From contig CM054138.1 in NCBI GenBank assembly GCA_028751875.1, positions 41,670,209 through 41,734,208 on the forward strand: DNA of 64,000 nt, in the 5' to 3' direction. The notes beneath the pieces were generated by a model that was given only the letters and a program-made list of their open reading frames with translations, did not search any database and was not told where the DNA came from. Source of the DNA: Rapana venosa (taxonomy: Eukaryota > Mollusca > Gastropoda > Neogastropoda > Muricidae). Every line of letters begins with the position of its first letter. Position 1 is the first letter of the stretch. The translations under genes were made by a program, and so were the position numbers. Shown piece by piece: positions 23,760 through 34,500 of the stretch.

Positions 23760-23935
23760 CTTTATTTATCTATTTATTTTATTCTTTCATTTTGAGGATA
23801 GTGGAATAAGCACTCAAGTGCTTTTTTATTTTACATCCAGTCCCCCAAGTGTATGCAATTTTGAAAATGTTGCCATCCATTCCCACTGACATACAATGGC
23901 CTACTTTTCGGAAAAGTGGTATGTTTTAACATAGG
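23760..23935 (-). repeat. SINE S1 tail fragment
   Basis: Minus-strand match to the S1 3' half: aaaagtaggccat, gtgggaatggatg, actggatgtaaaa, then the ataaaataaa end. Confidence 0.65.
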
Positions 23936-24149
23936 AAGGCAAGCAAGCAAGCAAGCAAGCAGAAAAACACTCTCTGTAGAGGCTTGCAATCATACTTTAT
24001 GGCAATGAACTCTGTCATTAAATCTGCTTAAGCTGCCTGACAGAACAATGATGGAACTGATAGCTGGTGACAACGACTGTGATACTCTACAATTTTGATA
24101 TTGCATTTTCCAGTGAGTGTCTATAATGTATAGTGTGTGTATCTGCCAT

Positions 24150-24150
24150 C

Positions 24151-24205
<55 letters not shown>

Positions 24206-24279
24206 GTGTGCAGAGGAGAGGAGAGGAAAAAGGGAGAGAGAAAGAGAGATAGAGAGAGAGACTGATGCTGAGACAGAGA

Positions 24280-24319
<40 letters not shown>

Positions 24320-24418
24320 AGAGGAGAGGAGAGGAGAGAGGGAGCGAGACAGACAGAGATAGATATAGATAGATAGATAGATAGATAGATAGAGTGAGAG
24401 AGAAAGAGAGAGAGAGAA

Positions 24419-24483
<65 letters not shown>

Positions 24484-24585
24484 ATACCGAGACTGAGACA
24501 GTGTGTGTGTGTCTGTATTCTTCTTTAATTTAATGTCTTTTCACATTACGCGATATTAGGAGTGTGTGTGTGTGTGTGTGTTTGT
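24150..24585 (+). repeat. compound GT/GA microsatellite
   Basis: (GT)n 24152-24201, gagagg units, (GT)n 24282-24316, a gata run 24358-24393, (GA)n 24397-24480 and shorter GT runs to 24580. Confidence 0.95.
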
Positions 24586-24982
24586 GGTGTTTGAACTTGC
24601 ATGTATACATGTTTGCTATATTTGCAGTTATTTGTGTGTTGTATGAATTAAAGGGCAGGCCTATATCTTTGAGGTTTTTCAAAGTAATTTTAATTAAAGA
24701 TGCACATTTATTTCCTTTTCTGTTTCTTTTTTCTATTTTTCCTATGAAAAGGTGGGTTTACTGATAACAGCTCCAAGTTGACTGATTCATGAAATTTATA
24801 TGAAATATGTGAACTACGCACATAACATTCTTTCTAAATTAGGTCACAGTCAGTCATCAAGGATGTAATCTTAACTTTCAAATTTTCTTCAAAGTAGAAT
24901 GCATCGGATTATACACAAATAAATAATCTAAACTAATTTTTATGGACATGTTCATGATAAAAATCAGAAACAACTCTCTCAC

Positions 24983-25080
24983 CTTGAAAGATGTCGGACC
25001 TCTGTATGTTTGCTGCACCACTATCACATTCAACTAATCGTCACCGGCTCGCGGGGGAGATAATCGGTCACCGCCATGTT
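24983..25080 (-). other. ZC2HC1C: probable untranslated first exon and promoter of ZC2HC1C
   Basis: The minus strand reads through a CpG-richer stretch (gcgagccggtgacg) to ACATCTTTCAAG/GTGAGAGAG, a good donor. It is the nearest such site upstream and lies in non-repetitive sequence. The 5' limit is a guess; transcript data would fix it. Confidence 0.4.
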
Positions 25081-25627
25081 GTTTACACGAGTCAACTTAG
25101 CAACACTGTTTTGGAAACAGAAGTTTTCGTATAAGAGTTCGCAATAATATATCAAACACAACATGCAATCGTCAGAAAAATGTGTAACAAACCGCTAATT
25201 TGCTGCAAGATTAGGTTTTATGGATCGACTATAAAAGTTAGACGAAAAGCCTAGCAACGAGACAATAGCTACATACAAAACTTAGACTGGAAAACGAAAT
25301 TTAAATTTATAAATGACAATTTTTACTGAACTGGTCAGTTTGCAGTGTTTTACAACTTTTACTAATATGTAATTATTTGTGAAATTGAAGCACAAAATTA
25401 AGTCAAGGAGTTAAGACGAATATTTGAACTCCAGTTGGTATTTTGCATAGTCCAATTGTAGAGTGGTTCGTGTAATGTCAGAACGTTATTAATAGTACTT
25501 ACTTTCATACTTTTGTTTTGGTTCATCTCATCGCATTTTCCCCATTTGTGACATTATTTCAGGTGAAGACATAATTATGGAACTGAAGGACGTATAAAGA
25601 ACCGACAGACAACTGGAGTGAGTACAC

Positions 25628-25925
25628 GCAGTGTCCACAAGCTTTATAAGTATGTTCTTTCGAGCCAGAAGGCCCATAGAGCCGGAGCTTATCCCGGTTT
25701 CTGTAGCGTTAAGCGAACTGATGGTTTTTCACCATCCCGGTGACAGGACGCTAGTCTGTCGCCAGATACTTCCCCAGCAGAGCTGGTACCCACTTGTACA
25801 CCTGGGTGGAGTGAGGAAAATAGGAGTAAAGTGTCTTTCCCAAGGGCACAACACCGAGCCGAGCGGGGATCGAACCCGCGACCTCAGGATCACGAGTTGA
25901 CCGACTAAACCACTCGACCACGGTG
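25628..25925 (-). repeat. tRNA-headed SINE S5, well preserved
   Basis: The minus strand starts at about 25925 with an A-box-like tggtcgagtggtttagtcgg and B box gcgggttcgatccccgc, followed by gggaaagacactttactcc and gtgggtaccagctctgctgg. The clean boxes suggest a young copy. It is not a tRNA gene: no closing acceptor stem follows. Confidence 0.75.
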
Positions 25926-26006
25926 CCTCCTCACAAGCTTTATAGGCCTAAATAAATTACCCCCGTCCCCCTCCCGACAAGAAAAACACAAGTTCAACTT
26001 GCAGTT

Positions 26007-26045
<39 letters not shown>

Positions 26046-26463
26046 GTGTGTAAATCAACACTCTGCTTTAAGATGTTTATATTCATTAATTTGTTCAGCT
26101 TTTCCGGTTATTACTTTTTTTTTTTTTACTTTAAGAAAACATTTTATGCCAATTATAGAGATTATATTTTTCCCCTTAGTTTTTGTGGGAAATAATGAAA
26201 CTTTGAAAGGGGGGGGGGGGGGGGGGGGGTGCTTAGAATAGATCATTTGATGTTCATTTGCTTGAATGTAAGCTGTACTGTCCCTTTGATATAATAATAG
26301 TAATAATACATGGAATTTATTTCGGGCCATATCTTTGCAAACAAACAAAGCACTTTGATATGATGCGGCAGAGTACAAAATAAAGAAATTTCATTAAGAA
26401 TAACACACCAAATAATGGTTATAAAAACCTGAAATGGAATGAAAGATGCACAGGCACCCGCAT

Positions 26464-26529
<66 letters not shown>

Positions 26530-27029
26530 GGTTTCTGATTTGACTAAAGTAAAAGAAACTTAGGCAAATAAAGCATAACTCAGAACAGAAATAAGAATAA
26601 AGAATCTGGATGAGGGGGAGAGAGAGATACTCAGAATGTCATGCACACTTCCTTAACAACCCTCCAATAAAACTGATCAGACCACATTGCACCCACAGTG
26701 AATTATTTCAATCTGTGTGACAAAAATGCAAATTTTCAAGGTACTGTCGCTTTCACGCTGTGAAATAATGTGCCTACAGCAACATGAAAGTACACCCCAA
26801 ACAAAAAGATCACAAACAGTGTGGCTCATGAGAAATTTTGTGTTTGTTTTGAAAACCACCCAAAATCAGAACCTAACCTCAGCATGCCTCTTATATTTCT
26901 CGAACAAGGGTCAGTTTCAGCAACCAGTCTGACCTATGTAAGGCCAGAACCAGAGTGAGAAAGTTCAGCTTTCGGTCCATTTACTTTGATATAAATCCCC
27001 TCAGTCTAAAGGGCCAGATTTCTGTTTTA

Positions 27030-27450
27030 GGGATTTTACGCTGGAGTTAACATCAGTACTGACTCCACTCTCTCAAAAGTCCTTTGGATGAGACTATGAG
27101 GTTCCATGTGTAAATGCATGTAAAACATCTTACACACACGTTAAAACCTAATCTGCTTTTTGGAAGAGTAAGCTATTTGCGTGTGTGCATATATGTGCCT
27201 CTTTGGGTGCATGTACACGTACGTATGTGTGTGTGTGTGTGTTATTTATCGTTATTCTTTCATTTCAAGGATACTGGGATAAGAAATCACGTGTTTTTTT
27301 TTTTTTACATTCAGTCCCTATGTGCATGTGCTTTTGTAAATTTTGAAATCCGTTTGCATCGGCACAAATAGTCTACACCTCCTAAAGGCAGAAGAAGTTT
27401 TACATGTGAGCAAGATGGTTTGCGTGCATTTGCATATAGGGTCTTAGTTT
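27030..27450 (+). repeat. SINE S1 fragments
   Basis: gctggagttaacatcagtac, ctttggatgagactatgagg and acatcttacacacacgttaa match S1. A GT run splits the copy, and a second partial tail follows at 27375. Confidence 0.65.
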
Positions 27451-27579
27451 ATAAGCAGAACAGACAATAAACATCTATCCATGAAACAAACAAGTTTCTG
27501 TGTCAAAGAGCGGAATCAATAATGATGATTGTTATTTCATATTTTTATGAAAATGCTCAACACAAAACAGATCTAAACC

Positions 27580-27800
27580 TCACCTGTTCCTGTCTCCATC
27601 ACTGCTGTGGATCATGGTAGGAGCTCCACATAATGCCACCAAGATTTGCCACCTTTGTCTGTCGCTGCTGAGATCTACGATCTCCTGCAGCCCTCCCAGA
27701 CTGCTGAACTCAGTGATGTTGACAATGTAGGATGTTGGTGGTCTGCCTCTTTTTCTTCTGCCCTCAACCTTGCCTAGGGGAACTGTTGTCATCAGATTTG
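27580..27800 (-). pseudogene. non-LTR retrotransposon RT C-terminal remnant
   Basis: The minus frame reads GKVEGRRKRGRPPTSYIVNI, then SSDRQRWQILVALC and ends SSDGDRNR. It has the same basic GRPxxxY plus RxRWxxLV layout as the other LINE endings but is a different lineage. Confidence 0.65.
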
Positions 27801-28003
27801 TCTACATGTGTGTTTTGTTTGCATGACCAGCATATCTCAGTCTGTGTTGATCAGTTTCAACTTCCCTTGATGCCCTATTGTATCAGGAAAAAACAACCCA
27901 AGTCAGATTATACTGATCTATGACTCTTTTATTCTTTCTTCTTTGTCCAGTGCTCAGACAGGGATTATTGTCCCTTTGTGTTTTTTTTCCAGAACTTTCA
28001 AGG

Positions 28004-28218
28004 ATGATCAAACGATTGACGGAGGATGTTCGTGGGCGACTGCGGACAGGTGTGGCCCTGACCAGTGTGGCTCAGTGTGTGGAGGAGCTGGTGCTGAACT
28101 CTGTGGATGCAGGAGCCACCTGTGTGGCCGTACGGCTTGACCTGCAGAGTCTGACTGTGCAGGTAGTGGACAATGGCCAGGGGATCAGCCAAGATCAACT
28201 GCTGCTTGTTGGGGAAAG
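28004..28218 (+). CDS. MLH3: MLH3 first coding exon (ATPase motifs I and II)
   Basis: Seventy-one codons, exit phase 2. Residues 28-33 EELVLN supply the Mg-coordinating Glu/Asn of motif I, and residues 56-60 DNGQG the ATP-binding motif II. The intron that follows contains GT-rich sequence and a 70-base GA run at 28484-28554. Confidence 0.93.
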
Positions 28219-28481
28219 GTCAGCTTCTCTGTGATGTTGTGTGTACACAAGTATGTATTCTCCTTCCCTGTTTGTGTGTGTGTGTGTGTGTTTGTGTCTG
28301 TGTGTTTGTGTGTGTCTATGTGTGTGTGTGCATGTGCATGCATGTGTGTGGGTATATATGTGCACTTACACAGGCACATGTGTGTGTGTTGGGGGGGGGG
28401 GGGAGTGTCTGTGTGTGGGGGATATGTGTGTGAGGGGGTGTGGAGGGGTGTCTGAGTGTGTGAAAACAATAGACTTGTAAT

Positions 28482-28558
<77 letters not shown>

Positions 28559-31500
28559 AACTTTATGCTGATACAGTGTATCTTTTTACCTAAACTTTTA
28601 TTAAAAATTTTTTCTCTCTCTTTTCATTTCTCCCCCAATTTTTGTTTTGTTTTGTGCACAGATATTCAACCAGCAAGTGCCATTCGTTGGAAGACTTGGA
28701 CAACCTTCGATACTTTGGCTACCGTGGTGAAGCCCTGGCCAGCCTGTGTTCAGCCTCCTCTTTCGTGGAGATCATCACACGACCCCCTGCTTCCACTGCC
28801 ACCTACATCAAGTGCTTTCATAAAGGAAAGCCACTGGCGGTGACTGAACCCAGCAAGCCCAGGCCTGGAGTCGGCACTACCGTCACCGCTCGCAACCTGT
28901 TTTACAACCTCCCAGTGCGTAAAAAGTCCCTGAATGAGGGTCTGGAGCTGGAGAAGACTCGCTATCGACTGGCAGGGCTGGCGCTGATGTGGCCGTTGAT
29001 CAGCTTCAGTTTGAGGGATGACGTCACCGGCAACATCATCCTGCAGACCCACAAGTGCAGCAGCATTCTGGGAACTTTTGCCTCGCTCTTCGGAAGCGCG
29101 CGCACAAAACATATGAGACAGGTAGAATGCAGCAATGAAGTCTTTAAAATTTCAGGGTATGTCAGCCGTGAGAATTACAGTCGAAAAGATCTGCAGTTTG
29201 TGTTTGTCAACAGGAGACTTGTGTTGAAGTCCAAGGTACACAAGATGGTGAACTCAGTGCTCAGCAAGTCTGTGCTGGTCAGACGTAGAGGCAATGCTGG
29301 AGAGAAGAGCAGGCAGGCAAGACAGGAGCAAAATTATGGAGAAGAGGGAAGCCCCACCAAACTGTTTGAACGGTATGCCGTCTATGTGATCAACATTGAC
29401 TGTAGCTTTAATGTCTATGATATTACATTTGATCCTGCCAAGACTCTTGTGGAGTTCCATGACTGGCCAGAACTGACTAGTTTGGTGGAAGCGATGTTGA
29501 TGAAATTCCTGAGCGATGAAAACTTACTGCTGCCTTCTGAACAAATCCCTGACAGAAATGAAGACTCAAGTAGTGGTGCTGCTCAGCCTGACACCAGTGC
29601 TTCACAGACATCAAAGCTGTCTGAAACAGAAGATCCTTTTGATGGTAATGATGAACTTGTAGATGAAGAATTCCATGACACTTTGCAGAGGCAAAGGTAC
29701 ACACAAGGAATTTCCACACAAAGTAACATCAATAGCTTATTCTCACGCACTGTCAGAAGACCAGCAAAACCTGCTGAAAATGTAGGAGTTGATGATCCGT
29801 TTCCCAGCAGCCCCAAAAAGAGTAAGTTAGACAGTGATGTCACAGACAGAGATGAAAGTGCAACGAGTAGAGATCAGTCAGTGTGTACATGTTCTGATAC
29901 AGCTAACAAGAAGAGCAGAGTGGTTTTGGAAGCAGCAAACTTGAACTGTCATCCACAAGCTCGAGATGGAGATGATACAGGAGAAACAAATGATGTCAAC
30001 ACTTGTGGACAGTGTAAAACGTCAGGAATAAAGCACAGTAGGAACAATATCATATCTGATTCTGATAATACAGATATGGACGAATTTGAAAATAGACAGG
30101 AAGATGTCATTCTTCCTCAAGCAGTTTGTCCTATCAAAAGAGGGAGAGATAATTCTTTTGGTAAGAAGACTTTGACTGAAAAGTTGCAGGCTCCAGTTTC
30201 CCGTTCTTTTTCAGAATCTCCATTGCCACCAGAGTTTGGCCAGTTATCATTTTTAAGTCATTTGAGAGCTCATGCAGCTGAACAGTGTCAGCCTTCCACA
30301 TCCCAGTCATCGGAGCTGAGAGGAAAGTCTGCTTCTGCTGCACTGCAGAAATTCCACAGGGCTGGAAAGCATCGCCCCAAAAAGTACAGGAGAGAAGTGG
30401 AGGACAGTGACTTAGAAAATGAGACAGAGACAGCCCCATCACACAGTATTCTACCGTCTGTTGTTAGGCCGCCATTGTTCAGAAGTAAATCTCTTGATGT
30501 TGAATGCTCATGTTGTTGTGTCAAGAATACTTCTGCCATGCACAGTCACTGTTGCCCCTTCTCGTCTAAAGGTACAAGAAAAAATCAGGCATTTGACGAT
30601 ATCAACATTGACTACTCAGGATCCAGTTCATATTTGGAAGCTGTGAGACTGATAAATGGTAAACAGATTTACATGTCTAGAGAACCACATTTACCCTTTT
30701 CAGACCTGAACAAAAGAAAGATGACCTGTTTTCCATCAAAATTTCATGGGTCTTCAAGTTTTCATCAAAGATATCACAAAGAAAGAAAGGAGAAAGAAGC
30801 AAAAGATGTTCAATCAGTACCTTACAACAATGACAGACATATCACAAGTATATCAAAAAACTCTTGGTGGTCCTTCATAGATGAGGTAGCAAAAGTCCAC
30901 AGAAATACAGTTGCTGAACATGGAAAAAGCATAGAGAGAGGCTGTGGTGCTACATCAGAGAGGGCAGTTAGTCATCCTGAGCAGTATTCAGAAGCTTCAA
31001 GAACTGAGCAGATGACATCTAGGAAGCAACATTTAGAAGCTTCAAGAACTGAGCAGTCAACATCTAGGAAACAACATTCAGAAGGTCCAAGAGCTGAGCA
31101 GATGACATCTAGGACTTTGTGCTCCCATAAACAAACTTCCAGAGGGTTACATGCATCCCATACCAAGTCAGATCTACAAGGTGTTAAATCTTTTGCTGTG
31201 CAAGAATCGGCAATTGTTCATTCATCAAGTTCATCAAAGGCAGGAAGACTCAGCCAGGCATCAAAGCTGGCACAACTGATGAGGAGAGAGGGGGATCCCA
31301 AGCCTGAAAATGGTGCTGCCAGACATGGGCAGACAGGCAGGCATGAGGATTCTGGCTTACAACAGGGTGGTAGTTCTCGGTTGTGTAATAACAAAGTTTC
31401 TGAGAGCGTAGTGAGCAGTTCTTCTACGATGAGATACCACACCAATCAGGGTATTGGTAAAAGTGTAAGGCCTGCTACATTTGTTGAGATTGAAAGGAGA

Positions 31501-34500
31501 CGACATCAGCTGACTGCCCTAGAAATGCTCAGTAACTGCCAACCATCCCATAGATCTTCACAGCTGAGAAACAGGGATTCTCTTGATACAGAAATGCCAT
31601 CATCATCAGGAACAGCACGGTTTCCTCAACTTCATCTGTTGGAGACACCACACACGGTTTCTGAAAGGCATTGTAATACATCCAATCAAAACTCGTCAGA
31701 ACAAAGACACAATTTGCAGACTGTTCCCACATTTCAGTTGTTTGAGACCCCGCAAAGTGTGTTTTCTAAAAGGAATACACGATCTGAGCTGACCACAGAG
31801 CAGCCACATAGAGGAGAGAATGTGCAGTGCAGTGATAAAACAGTAAATGCAGGAAGTTGTCGGTTGCAGCCAAGACGTGAAAACTATACCATTCTATCCA
31901 ATCATCTGCCCTCTAACCCTTGTTCTTCAGGCTCTGTTACATCTCAGTGGCATCTTGGAAAGCATAAAAGTTCAGTTATGAACAGAAAGGATGAGATAAA
32001 CTCATCAAGTGATGCTCTCCACTGTAGTTTCTATCCTGAAACAGACAGCTCGTTCAGCCAGAATGTGGTGAGAATTCCTTCATTTCGTGCTGTTTCCTCA
32101 CAGACAGAGAGAGGGACAGAGGAACGTAGGATCAGCAGTACAAGAGGGGATCCCTGCCAACAAGACACACAGGGCTTTTCTGCTGTTTCTTCCCAGGACT
32201 TTGTTCCTCAGCTGACAGAAACAGGCACGTTGCCCTTTGACATAAACACCAGTGAAGGCTCCCTGTCTCGGAATAAAGTGCAGACTGATTCTCCAATGTC
32301 AACTCATTCTGGAGGATTTAGCCCCTCCACAAATGATCCTTTGTATGGGGACTTGAAAAACCAGGACAGAAAAACTTGTTCCCCAATGGCGAAGAATCCA
32401 TATACACCACCATCTGGCATGTGCTCTGTAACTCCCATTTCTGGCAGAATCAGTAAAACACGGGCATTGACTGAAGTAGACACTGTCTCTGGCAGCTGTC
32501 CAAACCAGCATGAGTTGTGTCAGATTAGTAACTCACCAAAACAGCCCTTTTCTGACTCACAGAGAACTGCACAACCTTCACAAGGGAATACAGACTCACT
32601 GATCAACACAGTGATCAGCCCTGTGGGTTGTGTTCTGTTGAAAGCAATTCACAGATGCTACAGAGTCATGAGTGCATAGAATTACCTTACACAGGTCAAA
32701 GTTCATCTTCACCAAGTGATGCTCAGCTGCCATTAGGCATCAGTAGCAAAGAAAGCCAGTCTTCACTGACCACACATGATGAGCCAGCTAACAACAGTCA
32801 GCCTTCTCTCTTGAAGACTCACTGTAAAAACAGCCAAGCTGTTGTGTCCGGCATAATCAGTCATACAGGAAGTGGTTCCCCAAGAACTAGCAATGTCGCA
32901 TCAGATATGACTTCTTCATATTGCAGGTTAGCAACTACTGTACAAGCTTCAGACTCGGAGCCATCACTAGTTATTTCCTCGGTGACTTCACCCAGCTGTT
33001 CAGAGTCCCAGAACAGTCACGTGTCTTGTTCATTGCCAGATTCAGCAAATGGTTTGGCAGAAAACCAATGCAAGACAGACAGTAAGCAGATCAGAAAGCA
33101 GGAAACCAAGGGACAGGAGGAGGAAAACAGTGACCTGAAGCATAACCATGAAGAAAAACTACTTGTGCTTGAAGATCCCAACACAGTGTGTAAACATCAG
33201 TACTGCAGAGAGAGAGAAAAGAGCTGTCAAAATACAGGTGTTTCTTCATCAGAAAAGCAGTCTGTGAGGACATCAGAACTTCCATGCGAAGACATATTGA
33301 GCAGTAAGAAAAAGGACACAAAACACAAGCTTGTTACATATCAAACTTACGATATGTTGTGCTCCGCAAGAAAAAAGTCCAGGCCATCAGCGCTGTTAGA
33401 GTGCGGGCACATCTCAACAGGACAAGCTGAAGTCTCCTCTGTTGATAGTCTACCATGTGGTTCACAGTCTGTGTCTAGTGCAAGGTCAATAGATGCAGAA
33501 ATGCGGTCAGACTCTCCTTCCAGACAAACGGGAAGTATTTGCAGTTCCCAACAGACAGACGGCTTCAGTGACTCTGTGCCTGACAGTGCACTGGCCAGTG
33601 TAGCCATGCCAGCAAGTCAGAGTCCTGCTGCTCTGTCAGACAGAGTGACGTGTACTGACTCTTTGCCAGACTCTGTGGTTGCTGACTCTTCGCTGCACAG
33701 TCTCACTGCCAACATTGCATCGCCTGGGAAAACATCTTCAGCTGAATTTGCAACAAGAGCAAGTAAGACATGCGTTTCTCCTAGTATGGAAGATTCAGTG
33801 CCTGATGCAGTTCTTGCCACAATGAATATGCAGGAGACACAAGGTGAAGCAAGTAGAGATGATGAAAGCATGATCTCCACCTGTGCTCATGCTGTGGAGG
33901 GAGACAGACTGGCTGACACATCAGCAGACAGGTCAGGCAGGTCATCACTCGACATTCAGGTCAACCCAGATCTGTCTCCACAGAGCAGGACTAGCGCTTG
34001 CTTCACACAGAACATTTACACCCTGGGCTTGTCCACATCATCAGCGCGCTGCAATGATCAGTCAGGAGGAGGCCTCAGCTTTGCCTCCCCTTCATCTTCT
34101 GATATGTTGTCCTTCAACACATCTGGTGATGACAAGGATGTGGGACGTCTCAACAAAAACCACGCTTTGCCTCAGGGCGGTGCCTCAGAGACAGCCGCCA
34201 AAGACATGGCTGTGAACAACGCTGCAGCTGACAATTGCAGTGAGGAGCAAAGAGTCAGTGTCAGGAGGGAGGCTGCCAGCAGCCGTTCAGCCAGCATGGA
34301 GGAGCAGGAAGGACTCAGCAGTGAAGGTGGCAGCCCTAAAGAAGTGGCGTGGGTCCCAGTGAAGCATCCTTCCACAGGTAGGTGTGGGTGGCTGTGGCTG
34401 TGGAATCAGACTGAAGGGGATGTGCATGTGTTAACGGGATCATTTGAATAGGAATGACTGACTGCCAGGTTCTGTATTTGTAGGATTATGAATAACATAG

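Larger units (their letters stand above)
25081..28003. other. intergenic region between divergent ZC2HC1C and MLH3
   Basis: About 2.9 kb. It holds SINE S5 (25628-25925), a CA run (26009-26040), a G run (26210-26229), an AATAAT-type fragment (26290-26360), a 65-base CA run (26461-26525), an S1 fragment (27030-27450) and a LINE remnant (27580-27795). MLH3 coding begins directly after the acceptor ttttttttccag (ending 27992), so an untranslated MLH3 exon must lie in this interval. I could not place it. Confidence 0.6.

Noticed and set aside
25860..25925. tRNA gene (good A and B boxes)
   Set aside because: No matching acceptor stem; the sequence continues into a SINE body. The same reasoning applies to heads at 41455, 49836 and 55433.
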